DNA of 50,403 nucleotides from a virus. The stretch spans positions 1 through 50,403 of the IMG/VR virus record IMGVR_UViG_3300046171_000275. One strand, 5' to 3'. Under the pieces are notes generated by a model. That model made no database searches and was not told the origin of the DNA. It saw nothing but the letters and a program-made list of their open reading frames with translations. Below, one piece after another: positions 1 to 8,882 of this stretch; the stretch's first letter is position 1; every line of letters starts with the position of its first letter. The position numbers and the translations under genes are program-made.

Positions 1-1265
1 TAGATACAATATTACCATCGAGTGGCACTAATGTTGCTATTGGAACTGCTAGTGGCACAGTGAGTTTGATTGGAGATAGTAATTTAACTACAAGTGGAAA
101 TCTAACAATAGGAGGTAATCTTGGTGTTGGTGGCACATTAACTTACGAAGACGTAACAAATATAGATTCAGTAGGTGTTATAACAGCAAGAGATGGACTT
201 CGTGTTACTGGAATTGCAACTATCAGTGGATCTGTTTCAATTGGAGATTCGATAGTTCATACTGGAGACACGAATACTTCAATAAGGTTCCCTGCTGCTG
301 ATACAATTACAGCAGAAACTGCAGGTAGTGAGAGATTAAGGGTAAATTCATCAGGGACATTACTCGTAGGATCTACTTCATATGGTGGTGGTGGAAATGA
401 TCCTGCTTTGTATGTAAGCCATAACAGTCTACAAGGAGTGAAATTTCATAAAACTGGTAGTGGTCAATCTTCTTTACAATTAACTTGTGCCTCAGGAACA
501 GGAACAGGACAGGGAAATAATGCTGGATTACAACTCACACAAGAGGGAACTTCTAGTTATATCACTAATCATGATAGTGGGAATATATATGTTGCGATGG
601 GAGGTGTAAGTACAGTTTTACACAGATCAAACGGAACTACAAGACAAAGACAAGCTGTTAGTGGAACAAACACAGCTACATATAATGAAAATAATGCTTG
701 GACTAGTTTTAGTGCTAACAATGCTAGTAATTATGATTATAAATTTATAAATCAAAACTCAAGTCCTGGCGCAAATTACTCTGTTGAAATTTGTGCAGCA
801 GCAGATGTAAATAATACAACTTATAGGCATATAAACTGCACAAAAAATAGTAGTTCATCAGGTATATTTGTTGTTTTTGGAAATGGTAATGTACAAAATG
901 CAAATAATAGTTATGGTCAGACTTCAGATGTAAAATTGAAAGAGAATATTGTTGATGCAAATTCTCAATGGGATGATATTAAAAGTTTGAGAGTAAGAAA
1001 TTTTAATTTCAAATCTGATTCTGGATTTTCTACTCATACACAAATAGGATTAATTGCACAAGAAACTGAGATTGTATCTGCTGGTTTAGTAGAGAATGTT
1101 AATGATGTAGAAGAGGATGAAAATGGAACAAAAACAGAAACGGGTTCAGTTACAAAACAAGTAAAATATTCTGTTCTTTATATGAAATCAGTTAAAGCAC
1201 TTCAAGAGGCACAGGCAAGAATTGAAACTCTTGAAGCAAAGGTTGCTGCCCTAGAAGGTTCATAA
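1..1265 (+). CDS. Tail fibre protein with C-terminal S74 autoprocessing chaperone domain (5' partial)
   Basis: The reading frame is open from base 3, so the gene begins before the window; a GTG at 60 is only an internal codon. The first ~300 residues are Gly/Ser/Thr/Asn-rich fibre repeats with phrases such as LTYEDVTNIDSVGVITAR that recur in other fibre genes here. The last ~110 residues are a peptidase S74 (endosialidase-type) intramolecular chaperone: the motif TSDVKLKENI, then IGLIAQE, a KYSVLYMKSVKALQE helix and a short coiled coil ending in AALEGS. In this family the chaperone folds the fibre trimer and then cuts itself off between Ser and Asp, here codons 924-926 and 927-929. No frameshift is visible. 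The role as a host-recognition fibre is inferred from the family. Confidence 0.88.
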   Translation, partial: DTILPSSGTNVAIGTASGTVSLIGDSNLTTSGNLTIGGNLGVGGTLTYEDVTNIDSVGVITARDGLRVTGIATISGSVSIGDSIVHTGDTNTSIRFPAADTITAETAGSERLRVNSSGTLLVGSTSYGGGGNDPALYVSHNSLQGVKFHKTGSGQSSLQLTCASGTGTGQGNNAGLQLTQEGTSSYITNHDSGNIYVAMGGVSTVLHRSNGTTRQRQAVSGTNTATYNENNAWTSFSANNASNYDYKFINQNSSPGANYSVEICAAADVNNTTYRHINCTKNSSSSGIFVVFGNGNVQNANNSYGQTSDVKLKENIVDANSQWDDIKSLRVRNFNFKSDSGFSTHTQIGLIAQETEIVSAGLVENVNDVEEDENGTKTETGSVTKQVKYSVLYMKSVKALQEAQARIETLEAKVAALEGS

Positions 1266-1268
1266 ATA
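1262..1268 (+). promoter_or_regulatory. T4-type late promoter motif
   Basis: ATAAATA overlaps the stop codon of the preceding fibre gene and lies 10 bases before ATG 1279. It matches the gp55-dependent late promoter core (TATAAATA) at 7 of 8 bases. Not tested experimentally. Confidence 0.5.
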
Positions 1269-1278
1269 GTCAAAAAGA

Positions 1279-1637
1279 ATGAGTATACTGAACGTCAATA
1301 AAATTAATCCAGTCGGTGGTGGTTCTACAATAACCATCGCTGGAATTGCGAGTGTCACAAGTTCTGCAACTGCTCACAGGTTGGTGGCTTCTCTAACTAG
1401 TAATCTAACTGGTAATGTGACTACTAATGTCACTGCAACAAGTTTAAGTGGCAACCCTTCAATTAATACTACTGGTATTATAACTGCAACTCCATTGGTA
1501 CCGGTACAACTCTAACTCGAGTTGATAAAACTATGCAAGTGGCGCAATACGATCTAACAAGTTCTTTACAAACAGATTCAAATATTTTAGAAATATTACA
1601 AGTGAATAACAATAACACCGAATCAGGCAAACAATAA
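1279..1637 (+). pseudogene. Short tail-fibre-like gene, frameshifted near 1495
   Basis: Starts MSILNVNKINPVGGG, the usual opening of fibre genes in this phage, followed by Thr/Ser-rich repeats ending INTTGIITAT. The frame stops at 1515. A one-base shift near 1495 continues with SIGTGTTLTRVDKTMQVAQYD to a stop at 1637. The phrase NTTGIITAT closely matches NTSGIITAT in the fibre at 40755, where it leads into the RNIIINGAMTV region; here a different sequence follows. Either a base is missing, or the gene is a remnant left by recombination. It is much shorter than the other fibres. Confidence 0.5.
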
Positions 1638-2210
1638 AATTTTACAAAAGGCAAAAATTAATTCAGAGTATGAGGCGCAAAAAATGCTCTAAAACTAATT
1701 TAGACAAGTTACTTAGCATACAACGTAGGTGATAAAAAAGCATATCATTTTATGGAAAATCTTATAACGGTAATTTATGGTATCCAATAGAGATCAAACT
1801 CTAGATTCTCCAAACACCACAACTGCTAACACTTAAAAAGTGCAAGCTAAAACAGATAGTGGTAATAATAATGATCAGGATTAATATGGACTCTGGCAAG
1901 GAGCAAGTAGATTAATTGCTATGCAGATGCAAGATATGAATTTTGACGCAACAATTAAAATACAAACAATAATAACTTTATCACAAGAGTTAATTATGGT
2001 TTAGACAAAGATGGAAATAAAGTTTCAATAGTTCAATCAAAAGAAGATGCAGCTAGGACAACAGTAAATACTGAGGCGGCAAGAGTTCTTTATAAATCTC
2101 AAAGAAAGGCAAAGTACCCTGATAGGGATGTACAATTAGATATATCTATCATGGAATTGATGGAAAACTGATATGTAGATCCAGTTAAATCTAAGTATCC
2201 AAAACTATAA
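1638..2210 (+). pseudogene. Degenerate stretch with remnants of a coding sequence
   Basis: No intact gene. One frame is open from about 1959 to 2168 and includes YGLDKDGNKVSIVQSKEDAA and later YPDRDVQLDISIMELMEN. It meets a TGA at 2169-2171 and resumes as YVDPVKSKYPKL to a TAA at 2208-2210. Upstream pieces (for example WQGASRLIAMQMQDMNF) lie in other frames. I do not recognise the ancestor. The number of breaks is higher than elsewhere in the window, so real decay is more likely here than simple sequencing error. Confidence 0.4.
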
Positions 2211-2213
2211 ATA
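2206..2213 (+). promoter_or_regulatory. T4-type late promoter motif (perfect)
   Basis: TATAAATA, an exact match to the T4 late promoter core, 4 bases before ATG 2218. This places it closer to the start codon than usual. Confidence 0.5.
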
Positions 2214-2217
2214 AAAT

Positions 2218-2458
2218 ATGTCAACACTTAGAGCCAACATCATTGATTCTCACTCCACTTCAACGGAGTTTAAGGAAACCATTACTGCTAATGGTGATAA
2301 TCAGTGGTTAGATACTTATGGTGTAATCAAAGCAAATCGTGATACGATTGCTGAAAGTATTACCATTCCCTCTGGAACGAATGGTCTTTCATCAGGTCCA
2401 GTAACGATTGCAGACGGACACACGATCACAGTCAATGGTGAGTGGGCAATCGTATGGA
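2218..2458 (+). CDS. Short fibre-cap-like protein
   Basis: About 79 residues beginning MSTLRANIIDSHSTST. The C-terminal half (ITIPSGTNGLSSGPVTIADG, then a TVNGEWAIV ending) is the terminal module that also closes the proteins at 2454, 38679, 39451, 40755-independent genes and 48409. As written the frame runs past this end because of an extra G at 2456-2457. Removing it gives GTA TGA, the same stop/start overlap seen at 2698. The product is probably a small fibre tip or fibre-associated structural protein; this is inferred from the shared module only. Confidence 0.55.
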
Positions 2459-2701
2459 CAAAAATAGTTGTCAATTACAATACGTTCACAGACAGGAGTT
2501 ACTTCTGTCACTTTCCACGATACAGTCACTGCAAATGGTAAGAAGCAATGGTTAGATCGTTTTGGAATTATCAAAGCAAACAGCACAGAAATTAATGAAA
2601 ATGTTACTATCCCATCAGGAACAAACGGACTCACTGTTGGCACTGTCAAAGTGGGTGCAGGATATTCTGTCACAGTTCAGGGTAACTGGAGGGTGGTATG
2701 A
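2454..2701 (+). CDS. Short fibre-cap-like protein, start region frameshifted
   Basis: Clear coding runs from TTG 2468 (SITIRSQTGVTSVTFHD) to VTVQGNWRVV. A natural start is ATG 2454, overlapping the previous stop, if two extra bases (a G near 2457 and one near 2469) are removed. That gives an 81-residue protein beginning MTKIVSITIRS. It is a paralogue of the preceding gene: both contain QWLD(R/T)(F/Y)G(I/V)IKAN and the IPSGTNGL...V module. It ends in the ATGA overlap with the next gene. Function is inferred as a fibre-associated structural protein. Confidence 0.5.
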
Positions 2702-3996
2702 CAAGTAAGATAGTTGTTAATAATATCGAAGCAGATGCTGGTGTAAGTACAGTTACTTTTAACTCTAATATTGTTCGAGGTGATTCTAATTTACATAGCA
2801 CTGGTTTAGCATTAGGTGCTGGTTCAACAATTGGAGCAGTTACAGGAGTCACTACTTATTATGGTGATGGATCAAACTTAACTGGTATTGACGCAACATC
2901 TATCAAAAATGGTAATGATGTGAAGATACAGGCAAATGCATCTGGTGCAGATGTAACTGGAATATTAACTGTTACTAAAAATGCAGATGCAAAAACAGTA
3001 TTAAAAGGAGATTCAGTAGGAATTGGAACTACAACCACGACAGGAAGAAATGCAGGTGTTTCAACTACAACTGGAACTTTAATTTTTAATTCAACTTCTG
3101 GAGAACTTCAAGTTTATAATGGAAGAGGATGGGATGTTTGTTCAAATATATTTTCTGCTACTGGTGGTAATACAACTTACACTCAGGGTAATTATAAAGT
3201 ACATGTATTTACATCAAATGGTGATTTTGTAGCTAATGGAGTAGGTCAAGTAGATTCACTTGTAGTAGCTGGTGGAGGTGGTGGAGGTGCAACTTCTAGA
3301 CCTAACCATAATGGTGCATGGGCTGGTGGTGGAGGAGCTGGAGGAGTTCTCTATACAGAAAATATTCCATTAAGTGGTGGTTCCCATCCTGTGGTTATTG
3401 GTGCAGGTGGTGGTATAGGATCAAATGGTGTAAACTCATCTGCATTGGGTTATACTGCGATTGGTGGTGGACGAGGTGGTGGATCTCCTTATCCCTCACC
3501 TGGAAATGGAGGTGCTGCTGGTGGATCTGGTGGTGGAGGACTTGGAGACAATGCTCCATCTTCATCTAGAGCTGCTGGTGCAGGTACTGCTGGTCAAGGG
3601 TAATCCAGGTGGTGTTGGTATTGATCCTGGTGGTGGTCCTGATAACTACGAACAAGGTGGTGGAGGCGGTGGAGCTGGTGAAGCTGGCAACACTGATGCA
3701 AATGGATTTGGAGGAGATGGAAGAGATATGTCTGCAGAATTTGGAACCACATATGGTGAAAGTGGAGTCTTCGGTGGTGGAGGAGCTGGTGGTGCAGGAA
3801 CTTCTGGTAGCTCATACAACGAAGGTGGACTTGGTGGAGGTGGTGACTCTGGTGCACGGACATACAGGTCAACCAGGCATCTCAAGCAGGAGCTACAAAC
3901 ACTGGTGGTGGCGGTGGTGCTGGTGGTAATCAACCTGGTGCTGGAGGACAACCTGGTGGTCCAGGAATTGTTCTTATTAGGTACTTAGTTAACTAA
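2698..3996 (+). CDS. Glycine-rich tail fibre / adhesin (two frameshifts)
   Basis: Repaired length about 432 residues. Residues 1-150 are fibre repeats (NLTGIDATSIKNGNDVKIQA, TGRNAGVSTTTGTLIFNSTS, a module shared with 44301 and 46031). After ~180 comes a long glycine-rich region with many GGGG runs, ending PGGPGIVLIRYLVN. Glycine-rich fibre ends of this kind in T4-like phages form polyglycine-II bundles and contact the receptor; applying that here is inference. The frame breaks at ~3598 (extra G in CAAGGGTAA) and ~3855 (missing base), and the end returns to the original frame. Two similar glycine-rich genes lie at 43873 and 45560, and another at 35783. Confidence 0.75.
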
Positions 3997-4001
3997 AAAT
4001 C

Positions 4002-4373
4002 ATGTCTTATTTCGCAAAACTAGATTCGGATAATATAGTTATCAAAGTAATGGTATCTGATTCAGATTACTTGAATAATAAATTTGTTGATGATAGTCCT
4101 GGTTTTTGGATTGAAACTTCTGATACTGGTGCTTTTCGTGGAAACTTTGCAGGTATAGGTTATACTTATATGAAAGATGTTGCCACACTTGGTGTTGGTT
4201 CAACTGATATTTTTATAAACCAACAACCTTATCCTTCTTGGAATATTGGAGTTAACACTGCACGATGGTATCCTCCTGTGTCATTAGCATCAACAGTAAC
4301 TATTGATGATGCTAAAGATTATTATTGGGATGAATCATCAACCTCCTTGGAAAAAAGAGTAATAAATAACTAA
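4002..4373 (+). CDS. Fibre-locus accessory protein, MA(H/Y)FAKL family
   Basis: A 123-residue protein starting MSYFAKLDSDNIVIKVMV. Paralogues lie at 38202 and 47919, each next to a fibre gene. The family shares the start, a PPYPSWN/TARW(N/Y)PP segment and a C-terminal YYWDE. The gene sits between two fibre genes and its stop directly abuts the next ATG. The W-rich, WDE-ending tail slightly recalls tail-fibre assembly proteins, so an assembly or adaptor role is possible. No catalytic motif is visible. Confidence 0.65.
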   Translation: MSYFAKLDSDNIVIKVMVSDSDYLNNKFVDDSPGFWIETSDTGAFRGNFAGIGYTYMKDVATLGVGSTDIFINQQPYPSWNIGVNTARWYPPVSLASTVTIDDAKDYYWDESSTSLEKRVINN

Positions 4374-5736
4374 ATGACGTTCACCAAAGTCGCACCAGCA
4401 GGAATAGGAACAGAACCAGGTACTTCGATACTGATTGGTGATTCTTTACTGCACTCAACTGGTATTGATATTGGAAGTAATACTGGTATCGGTGTCACAA
4501 TCAGAAAACATGGTGATGCAACATTTACAGGTATTGTAACTGCAGCATCATTTTCAGGAAGTGGTGTAAACTTAACAGGTGTTGCTTCAACAGATAATAT
4601 AAACACATCTACCACCGCAAACTTTACAGATGGTATTCAAGTTGGTGGTGCAACAACTTTAACTGGTGCACTAACAGGTACAACTGGCACATTTAGTTGG
4701 CAACGTATCAATCGGTGGTACATTAACTTATGAAGACGTAACAAATATAGATTCAGTTGGTATTATAACAGCAAGAGATGGACTTCGTGTTACTGGGATC
4801 GCAACTATCAGTGGTGATGTACTGATCGGCACAACAAATACTACAACGATAGGTACAGTTAATAAAAATTTAGTTGTTGGATCAACAACAAACAATGATG
4901 AGGTAGGTCTAACTTTAAATGTTATGGAGGGAGTGAATGGAAGAAGAGTTAAGTTCTTTCTCGATGATGATGATGGTGTATTTGGTGTAGATTCTACTGC
5001 TTCAACAGGTGTTTCTCCATTCGTAGTTAGAATAGCAACAACTGAAAGACTTCGCATCACATCAGATGGTAAAATTGGAGTTAATAATAATAATCCATCA
5101 TATACTCTAGATGTAAATGGTGACAATGGTGGTGGTTTTACAGCGACAACTAATAGTACTGCTGGACAATTATCAGTAGTAGGTAAAAATAGTGCTGGAA
5201 ATGTATCTGCTATTTCTCGTATAAAATCACATCCAAGCGGAAGTGGTAATACATCATATATGACATTTGAAACACGAAATAGTTCATCTGCAATGGTTGA
5301 AAGACTTCGCATCGACTCAGATGGATATGTAACAAAACCAAATCAACCTTCATTCCACGCTAGAAGAGTTAATAACGCTAGTTCCACAACAAACCCCTTA
5401 GTATTTGATTCTGTACATCATAACAATGGCAGCCATTACAAAAGTTCTGGAACTGATCAAGGTAAATTTGTTGCACCAGTATCTGGTGTTTATCTCTTCT
5501 ACTGGACAGCAATTAAAACCAATAATGGTTCTGTATGTAGATTATACATTAATGTAGATGGTTCCCATATTTACAGTAATATGCATCTTAGATTGCAAGA
5601 ACAGGGAACATATTCAAATGGATCTATGCAGGCTATCGTAAATTTAAATGCTGGTCAAAAAGTTCATATATCTTTAGAAGCTGGTGACACACATGGAAAT
5701 GAGTATACTCACTTTGGTGGTTATCTTATACACTAA
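4374..5736 (+). CDS. Tail fibre with C-terminal C1q-like head (one frameshift)
   Basis: Repaired length 453 residues. The frame breaks at ~4698, where AGTTGGC carries an extra T. Without it the protein reads FSGNVSIGGTLTYEDVTNID. The middle has ERLRITSDGKIGVNNNNPSYTLDVNG, a fibre-shaft repeat, and later ERLRIDSDGYVTKPNQPSF. The last ~130 residues (GKFVAPVSGVYLFYWTA through FGGYLIH) look like a C1q/TNF-type jelly-roll trimer head, a common fibre tip. Bases 4593-4678 are identical to 42383-42468 in another fibre gene, evidence of module exchange. Confidence 0.78.
4593..4678 (+). repeat. 86-bp exact repeat, copy 1
   Basis: Identical base for base to 42383-42468, about 37.8 kb away, inside another fibre gene in the same relative position and frame. 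Silent positions are also identical, so it points to recent recombination or gene conversion rather than protein-level selection alone. Confidence 0.9.
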
Positions 5737-5739
5737 ATA
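5733..5739 (+). promoter_or_regulatory. T4-type late promoter motif (orphan)
   Basis: CTAAATA overlapping the stop of the fibre gene. It is followed by ATG 5749, which opens only a nine-codon frame (MTTGWVLLT). In every comparable place the next gene starts here, so a fibre-locus gene may have been lost at this junction. Confidence 0.4.
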
Positions 5740-5769
5740 ACTAAAAATATGACTACTGGTTGGGTATTA

Positions 5770-5798
5770 TTGACATAGCAAGCATTTTACTATATAAT
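5770..5798 (+). promoter_or_regulatory. Consensus sigma-70 promoter
   Basis: TTGACA at 5770-5775, a 17-base spacer, then TATAAT at 5793-5798: a perfect match to the bacterial housekeeping consensus. It lies 22 bases before ATG 5820 and should fire early using host RNA polymerase. It would drive the three oxygenase genes 5820-7698. Confidence 0.85.
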
Positions 5799-5819
5799 GT
5801 TTTTGTATGAAAAAATTTT

Positions 5820-6458
5820 ATGGCGTATCAAAGTATTTGGTATTTTACTAATTTACCTGAAGATGTAGTTGAAATATTAGATAAAGATTTATATAATAAT
5901 TTTGATCATCAAATGCAAGACTCTAAACTTCATGGAGATGCATTGAATAAAGATAAAAGAAATTCTAAAAATACTTGGATTTCAACTGATCACTGGATAT
6001 CTGGATTTTTATGGCATTATGTTCAAAAAGCAAATAGAGATAATTTTCTATATGATTTAAGTTATATTGATGGTGAGAGTATGCAATATACTCGATATGG
6101 TGAGGGAGAATATTATAATTGGCATAATGATTCAAGCATAGCAGTTCATTATAAACCACAAGCACTGGGTATATCAGGTGGTAATACTGTTAATAATGAG
6201 AAAGTACATATTGATTATTTAAATAAAAGTACCGAATTGGTGAGAAAATTATCATTCACACTTCAGTTATCAGATCCGAATGATTATGAGGGTGGGAATG
6301 TACAATTAATGAATGATGCAGGTCAAAGTTATATTGCTCCAAGAAAAAGAGGAACAATCATATTATTTGATGCAAGGACACAACATAGAGTTAATAAAGT
6401 TACAAAAGGAACTCGTAGATCAATTGTTGGGTGGGTTGTAGGACCTAGGTGGAAATGA
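5820..6458 (+). CDS. Fe(II)/2-oxoglutarate-dependent oxygenase, PKHD/prolyl hydroxylase type
   Basis: A 212-residue protein of normal family length. The double-stranded beta-helix ligands are visible: HxD in YNWHNDS near residue 100 and the distal His in FDARTQHRVN near 190, with the 2-oxoglutarate-binding Arg in TRRSIVGWVVGP. Such enzymes hydroxylate a substrate using oxygen and 2-oxoglutarate; the substrate is unknown. Close relatives (PKHD-type hydroxylases) are common in T4-like cyanophages. It is first in a three-gene operon and overlaps the next gene by ATGA. Confidence 0.88.
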   Translation: MAYQSIWYFTNLPEDVVEILDKDLYNNFDHQMQDSKLHGDALNKDKRNSKNTWISTDHWISGFLWHYVQKANRDNFLYDLSYIDGESMQYTRYGEGEYYNWHNDSSIAVHYKPQALGISGGNTVNNEKVHIDYLNKSTELVRKLSFTLQLSDPNDYEGGNVQLMNDAGQSYIAPRKRGTIILFDARTQHRVNKVTKGTRRSIVGWVVGPRWK

Positions 6459-7166
6459 ATATAGAAAAAGTCGTTAGAAGTGAATATGAAAATCATGGAA
6501 CCTCTTGGACTCGAAATGAGTTTTTTGATACAAACGGTTACTTAATTATAAAAAATTTATGTGATCCAGAAAAATTATTTCACTCAGTTCCAAAGAAAGA
6601 GGACTATTTAATTGGAAAGATAGTGATAAACTTGATAAATTTACATATGAAGAGGTTGAAACTCAAGTAAATGGATCTGTAGCAAGATATTGGCATCCAC
6701 AATATCGGAAAATTCATTCAGAAATTCGTTTAATTCTTGAACAGGCTATCGGACGTAAATTATATAACACATATTATTATGATAGATTTTATTTTCCTGG
6801 TCAACCATTAATAAAGCATACTGATCGTCCCTCTTGTGAAATATCAGTTACAATTCATATTGGTACAAACATTAAAGAATCATGGCCGATATGGAAAAAA
6901 CACCAGATACCTTTGAAGATAGCACTATGAAAACTTTAATAGCAAGTGGTGAAAATAGATCTGTTCATCTTGAGGCAGGAGATGGTATGGTCTATAAGGG
7001 ATGTGAAAGACCACACTGGAGAGACCCTATGCCAGGTTTACTGGAAACATCATTAGAAAGAGCAAAAGGTAATCAAGATTTTTCTTTGTATTATCATCAA
7101 ATATTTTTTCATTATGTTTTACAGGATGGACAAAGAGCACATCATGCATGGGATATGGCTAAATGA
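6455..7166 (+). CDS. Fe(II)/2-oxoglutarate-dependent oxygenase (two frameshifts)
   Basis: Repaired length 237 residues. Breaks are at ~6595 (missing A in CCAAAGAAAG) and ~6897 (A6 where A7 restores the frame). The repaired sequence runs through RYWHPQYRKIHSEIR, YYYDRFYFPGQPLIKHTDRP, then GDGMVYKGCERPHWRD. HTD supplies the first two iron ligands and CERPHW the distal His. The start ATG 6455 overlaps the previous stop; the in-frame GTG at 6449 is less likely. It ends by ATGA overlap with the next gene. The substrate is unknown. The family is typical of cyanophages. Confidence 0.8.
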
Positions 7167-7698
7167 AGTTTCCTTTATTTGAATATCCATCCTTTAGATA
7201 TGAGTTGGATGATTGGGATTTTAAAAAAAAATCACTTCTTAGTAGAATTAATAAACAAAAATTTATAAGAACTGATATGCAACATTTTGAGACAGATCGA
7301 CAAACTCATAAAAATTCTTATTTAAATTTTTTAGTTGATTTACTACTTCCAACTTTAGGGACATTTTGTAAGGAAGCTGAAGTATCATGTAAAATGACCG
7401 ATGCTTGGTGTGTTCGATATCAAAAGGGCGATTATCAAATCATTCATAATCATCGTGCGTGGGGATTTAGTGGTATTTTGTATGTTGATTATGATCCAGA
7501 TGTACATACTCCCACAACTTTCATGGCTCCTTGGCAAGATCCTAGAACTGATACGACCTTGCTAATGACAAATCCTCCTTAGTCGTAAATGAGGGAATGT
7601 GATCTTTATTACTCCATCTTATACTCATCACTATGTTGAACCTAATCATAGTTGATAAGATTAGGACAGTAATCTCTTTTGATTTACTGCCTCAATAA
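7163..7698 (+). CDS. Putative Fe(II)/2-oxoglutarate-dependent oxygenase (three clustered frameshifts)
   Basis: The intact frame gives 139 residues to 7582 with DAWCVRYQKGDYQIIHNHRA and GFSGILYVDYDPDV. Downstream, other frames give NVIFITPSYTHHYVEPNHS and then DKIRTVISFDLLPQ, stopping at 7698. Joining them needs missing bases near 7581 and 7594 and an extra T near 7653, giving 178 residues. In the joined protein HNH supplies iron ligands, THHYVEPN the distal His and RTVISF the 2-oxoglutarate Arg, the usual order for the fold. It is third in the oxygenase operon. Confidence 0.68.
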
Positions 7699-7706
7699 TA
7701 TAATAC

Positions 7707-7713
7707 CTAAATA
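7707..7713 (+). promoter_or_regulatory. Possible late promoter motif
   Basis: CTAAATA in the 85-base gap after the oxygenase operon, 70 bases before ATG 7784. Its position fits a promoter for the following small genes, but it is a 7-base AT-rich match and could be chance. Confidence 0.3.
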
Positions 7714-7783
7714 TAATTACCTACATCAGAACTTGCGTGGTATTTTAGCAAGGAGATTATAGGGGAAGAGTTTTTACACCAAG

Positions 7784-7937
7784 ATGGACGATATCCAAAA
7801 AGAACTTAAAGATGTGCAAAAGAAGATAGATGATATTGAAAAGAAAGCAAGAAATGTTAAAACGGATACAAGAATTAGACCGTTTACGTGAGGAAAAGCA
7901 AGCAAAACGACCTACTGGACATTCTTATGAAAAGTGA
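7784..7937 (+). CDS. Small charged coiled-coil protein (one frameshift)
   Basis: Repaired length 50 residues. It starts MDDIQKELKDVQKKIDDIEK, a clear heptad-pattern helix, and ends RLREEKQAKRPTGHSYEK. The frame breaks at ~7863, where GTTAAAACGG has one A too many. Function is unknown. It overlaps the next gene by 11 bases, suggesting co-translation. Confidence 0.6.
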
Positions 7938-8352
7938 TATACTAGATAATAAAAAGAAATCCACCATGATAAGGCAATTAATTACAGAGTTTCCTTTGAC
8001 TGATGTTCCTGTAGAAAGATCTGTCACTGAGGAAAAAATTCGCAAGTATACTTACTCGAAAGATGAAGTAGATGTGCTAATTGCTGCTGCAGTTAAAGAA
8101 GCAGTTGATGAAGCAGTCAAGATTGATGAAGCATCAATGGCAAAGCATAATCGTGATGCAACTGTCCTAAGTATGATTCTTGGATTCACTACACTTGCAT
8201 TATTTGTTGACGGTTTGTTAAGAGTGTTGGGTATTATTCCACCATTTATGGATTTAGATGTTAATATATTAGAAAGGATTGCTGATCGAGTTGAAGTCGA
8301 TGTGATTGATAAAATCAAACAAGTTCCTATACAAAAATTATTTCATCGATAA
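7927..8352 (+). CDS. Hypothetical protein with one membrane-like segment
   Basis: About 141 residues from ATG 7927 (MKSDILDNKKKSTM); the frame is open upstream to 7888 but there it overlaps the preceding gene. An acidic, Ala-rich helix (VDVLIAAAVKEAVDEAVKID) is followed by a hydrophobic segment (MILGFTTLALFVDGLLRVLG) that could cross the membrane, and an amphipathic C-terminus. Unknown function. It ends one base into the next start (TAATG-type overlap), part of a small-gene operon at 7.8-8.6 kb. Confidence 0.6.
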   Translation: MKSDILDNKKKSTMIRQLITEFPLTDVPVERSVTEEKIRKYTYSKDEVDVLIAAAVKEAVDEAVKIDEASMAKHNRDATVLSMILGFTTLALFVDGLLRVLGIIPPFMDLDVNILERIADRVEVDVIDKIKQVPIQKLFHR

Positions 8353-8623
8353 TGAATGACGTTACAGTTTTAATATTTCTGGTATGCTTCGTCGCAGTAT
8401 TCGGAGCAACCTTTGCTTTTATGTGGAGAATGATGGGATCTACATTATCAACATTTGAATAAGACATCAGTTAATTCTTATGGTGATGCGATGAAAGCAT
8501 ATAAGATGCCAGCACCACACCCAGAGATGGAGGGTATACAGTATGGTGAAGAGTTATTAGTATTTCAATCCAGAAGAAGAAGATGATGATGACGATGATG
8601 GTGATATTGTAGTAAGAGCTTGA
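8352..8623 (+). CDS. Small membrane protein with poly-acidic tail (two frameshifts)
   Basis: Repaired length 89 residues. Residues ~4-24 are hydrophobic (VTVLIFLVCFVAVFGATFAF), a single membrane helix. The rest includes SVNSYGDAMKAYKMPAPHPE, EGIQYGEELLVF and a tail with EEEDDDDDDGD before the end IVVRA. Extra T bases at ~8460 and ~8567 split the frame. The order of membrane helix, then acidic tail is also seen in the unrelated small gene at 24004. I believe relatives occur in other cyanophages, but the function is unknown. Confidence 0.62.
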
Positions 8624-8672
8624 CAGAGAAACGATAAGAACTTATAATACGGAGGTAAACCGACATAGAGTA

Positions 8673-8882
8673 ATGACACTCACCTCTAAATTCAAAAAAG
8701 ACATAGGCACTCTCCGTGCAGCAGCAAACAAAGAAATATTTTTGGATGTCAAGTATCCAAAGTTATTTAAGAAAGTAAAAAGATATTACGAAGGATTACA
8801 ATATATTGATTTAAAGGGTGAAGACCCTGACGCAGACTATAATGCTGTGATAGAATGTATTATAGAGGACTTAAACCAATGA
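8673..8882 (+). CDS. Hypothetical protein
   Basis: A 69-residue, mostly helical, charged protein (starts MTLTSKFKKDIGTLRAAANK, ends ECIIEDLNQ). GGAGG at 8651-8655 is too far from the start to be its ribosome site as written. The stop overlaps the next ATG (ATGA), so the two are probably translated together. Not recognised. Confidence 0.6.
   Translation: MTLTSKFKKDIGTLRAAANKEIFLDVKYPKLFKKVKRYYEGLQYIDLKGEDPDADYNAVIECIIEDLNQ

Noticed and set aside
3318-3929. Trp-rich and Val/Leu-rich frames over the glycine-rich fibre
   Set aside because: They are the other frames of GGT/GGA repeats; the glycine frame is the real one.
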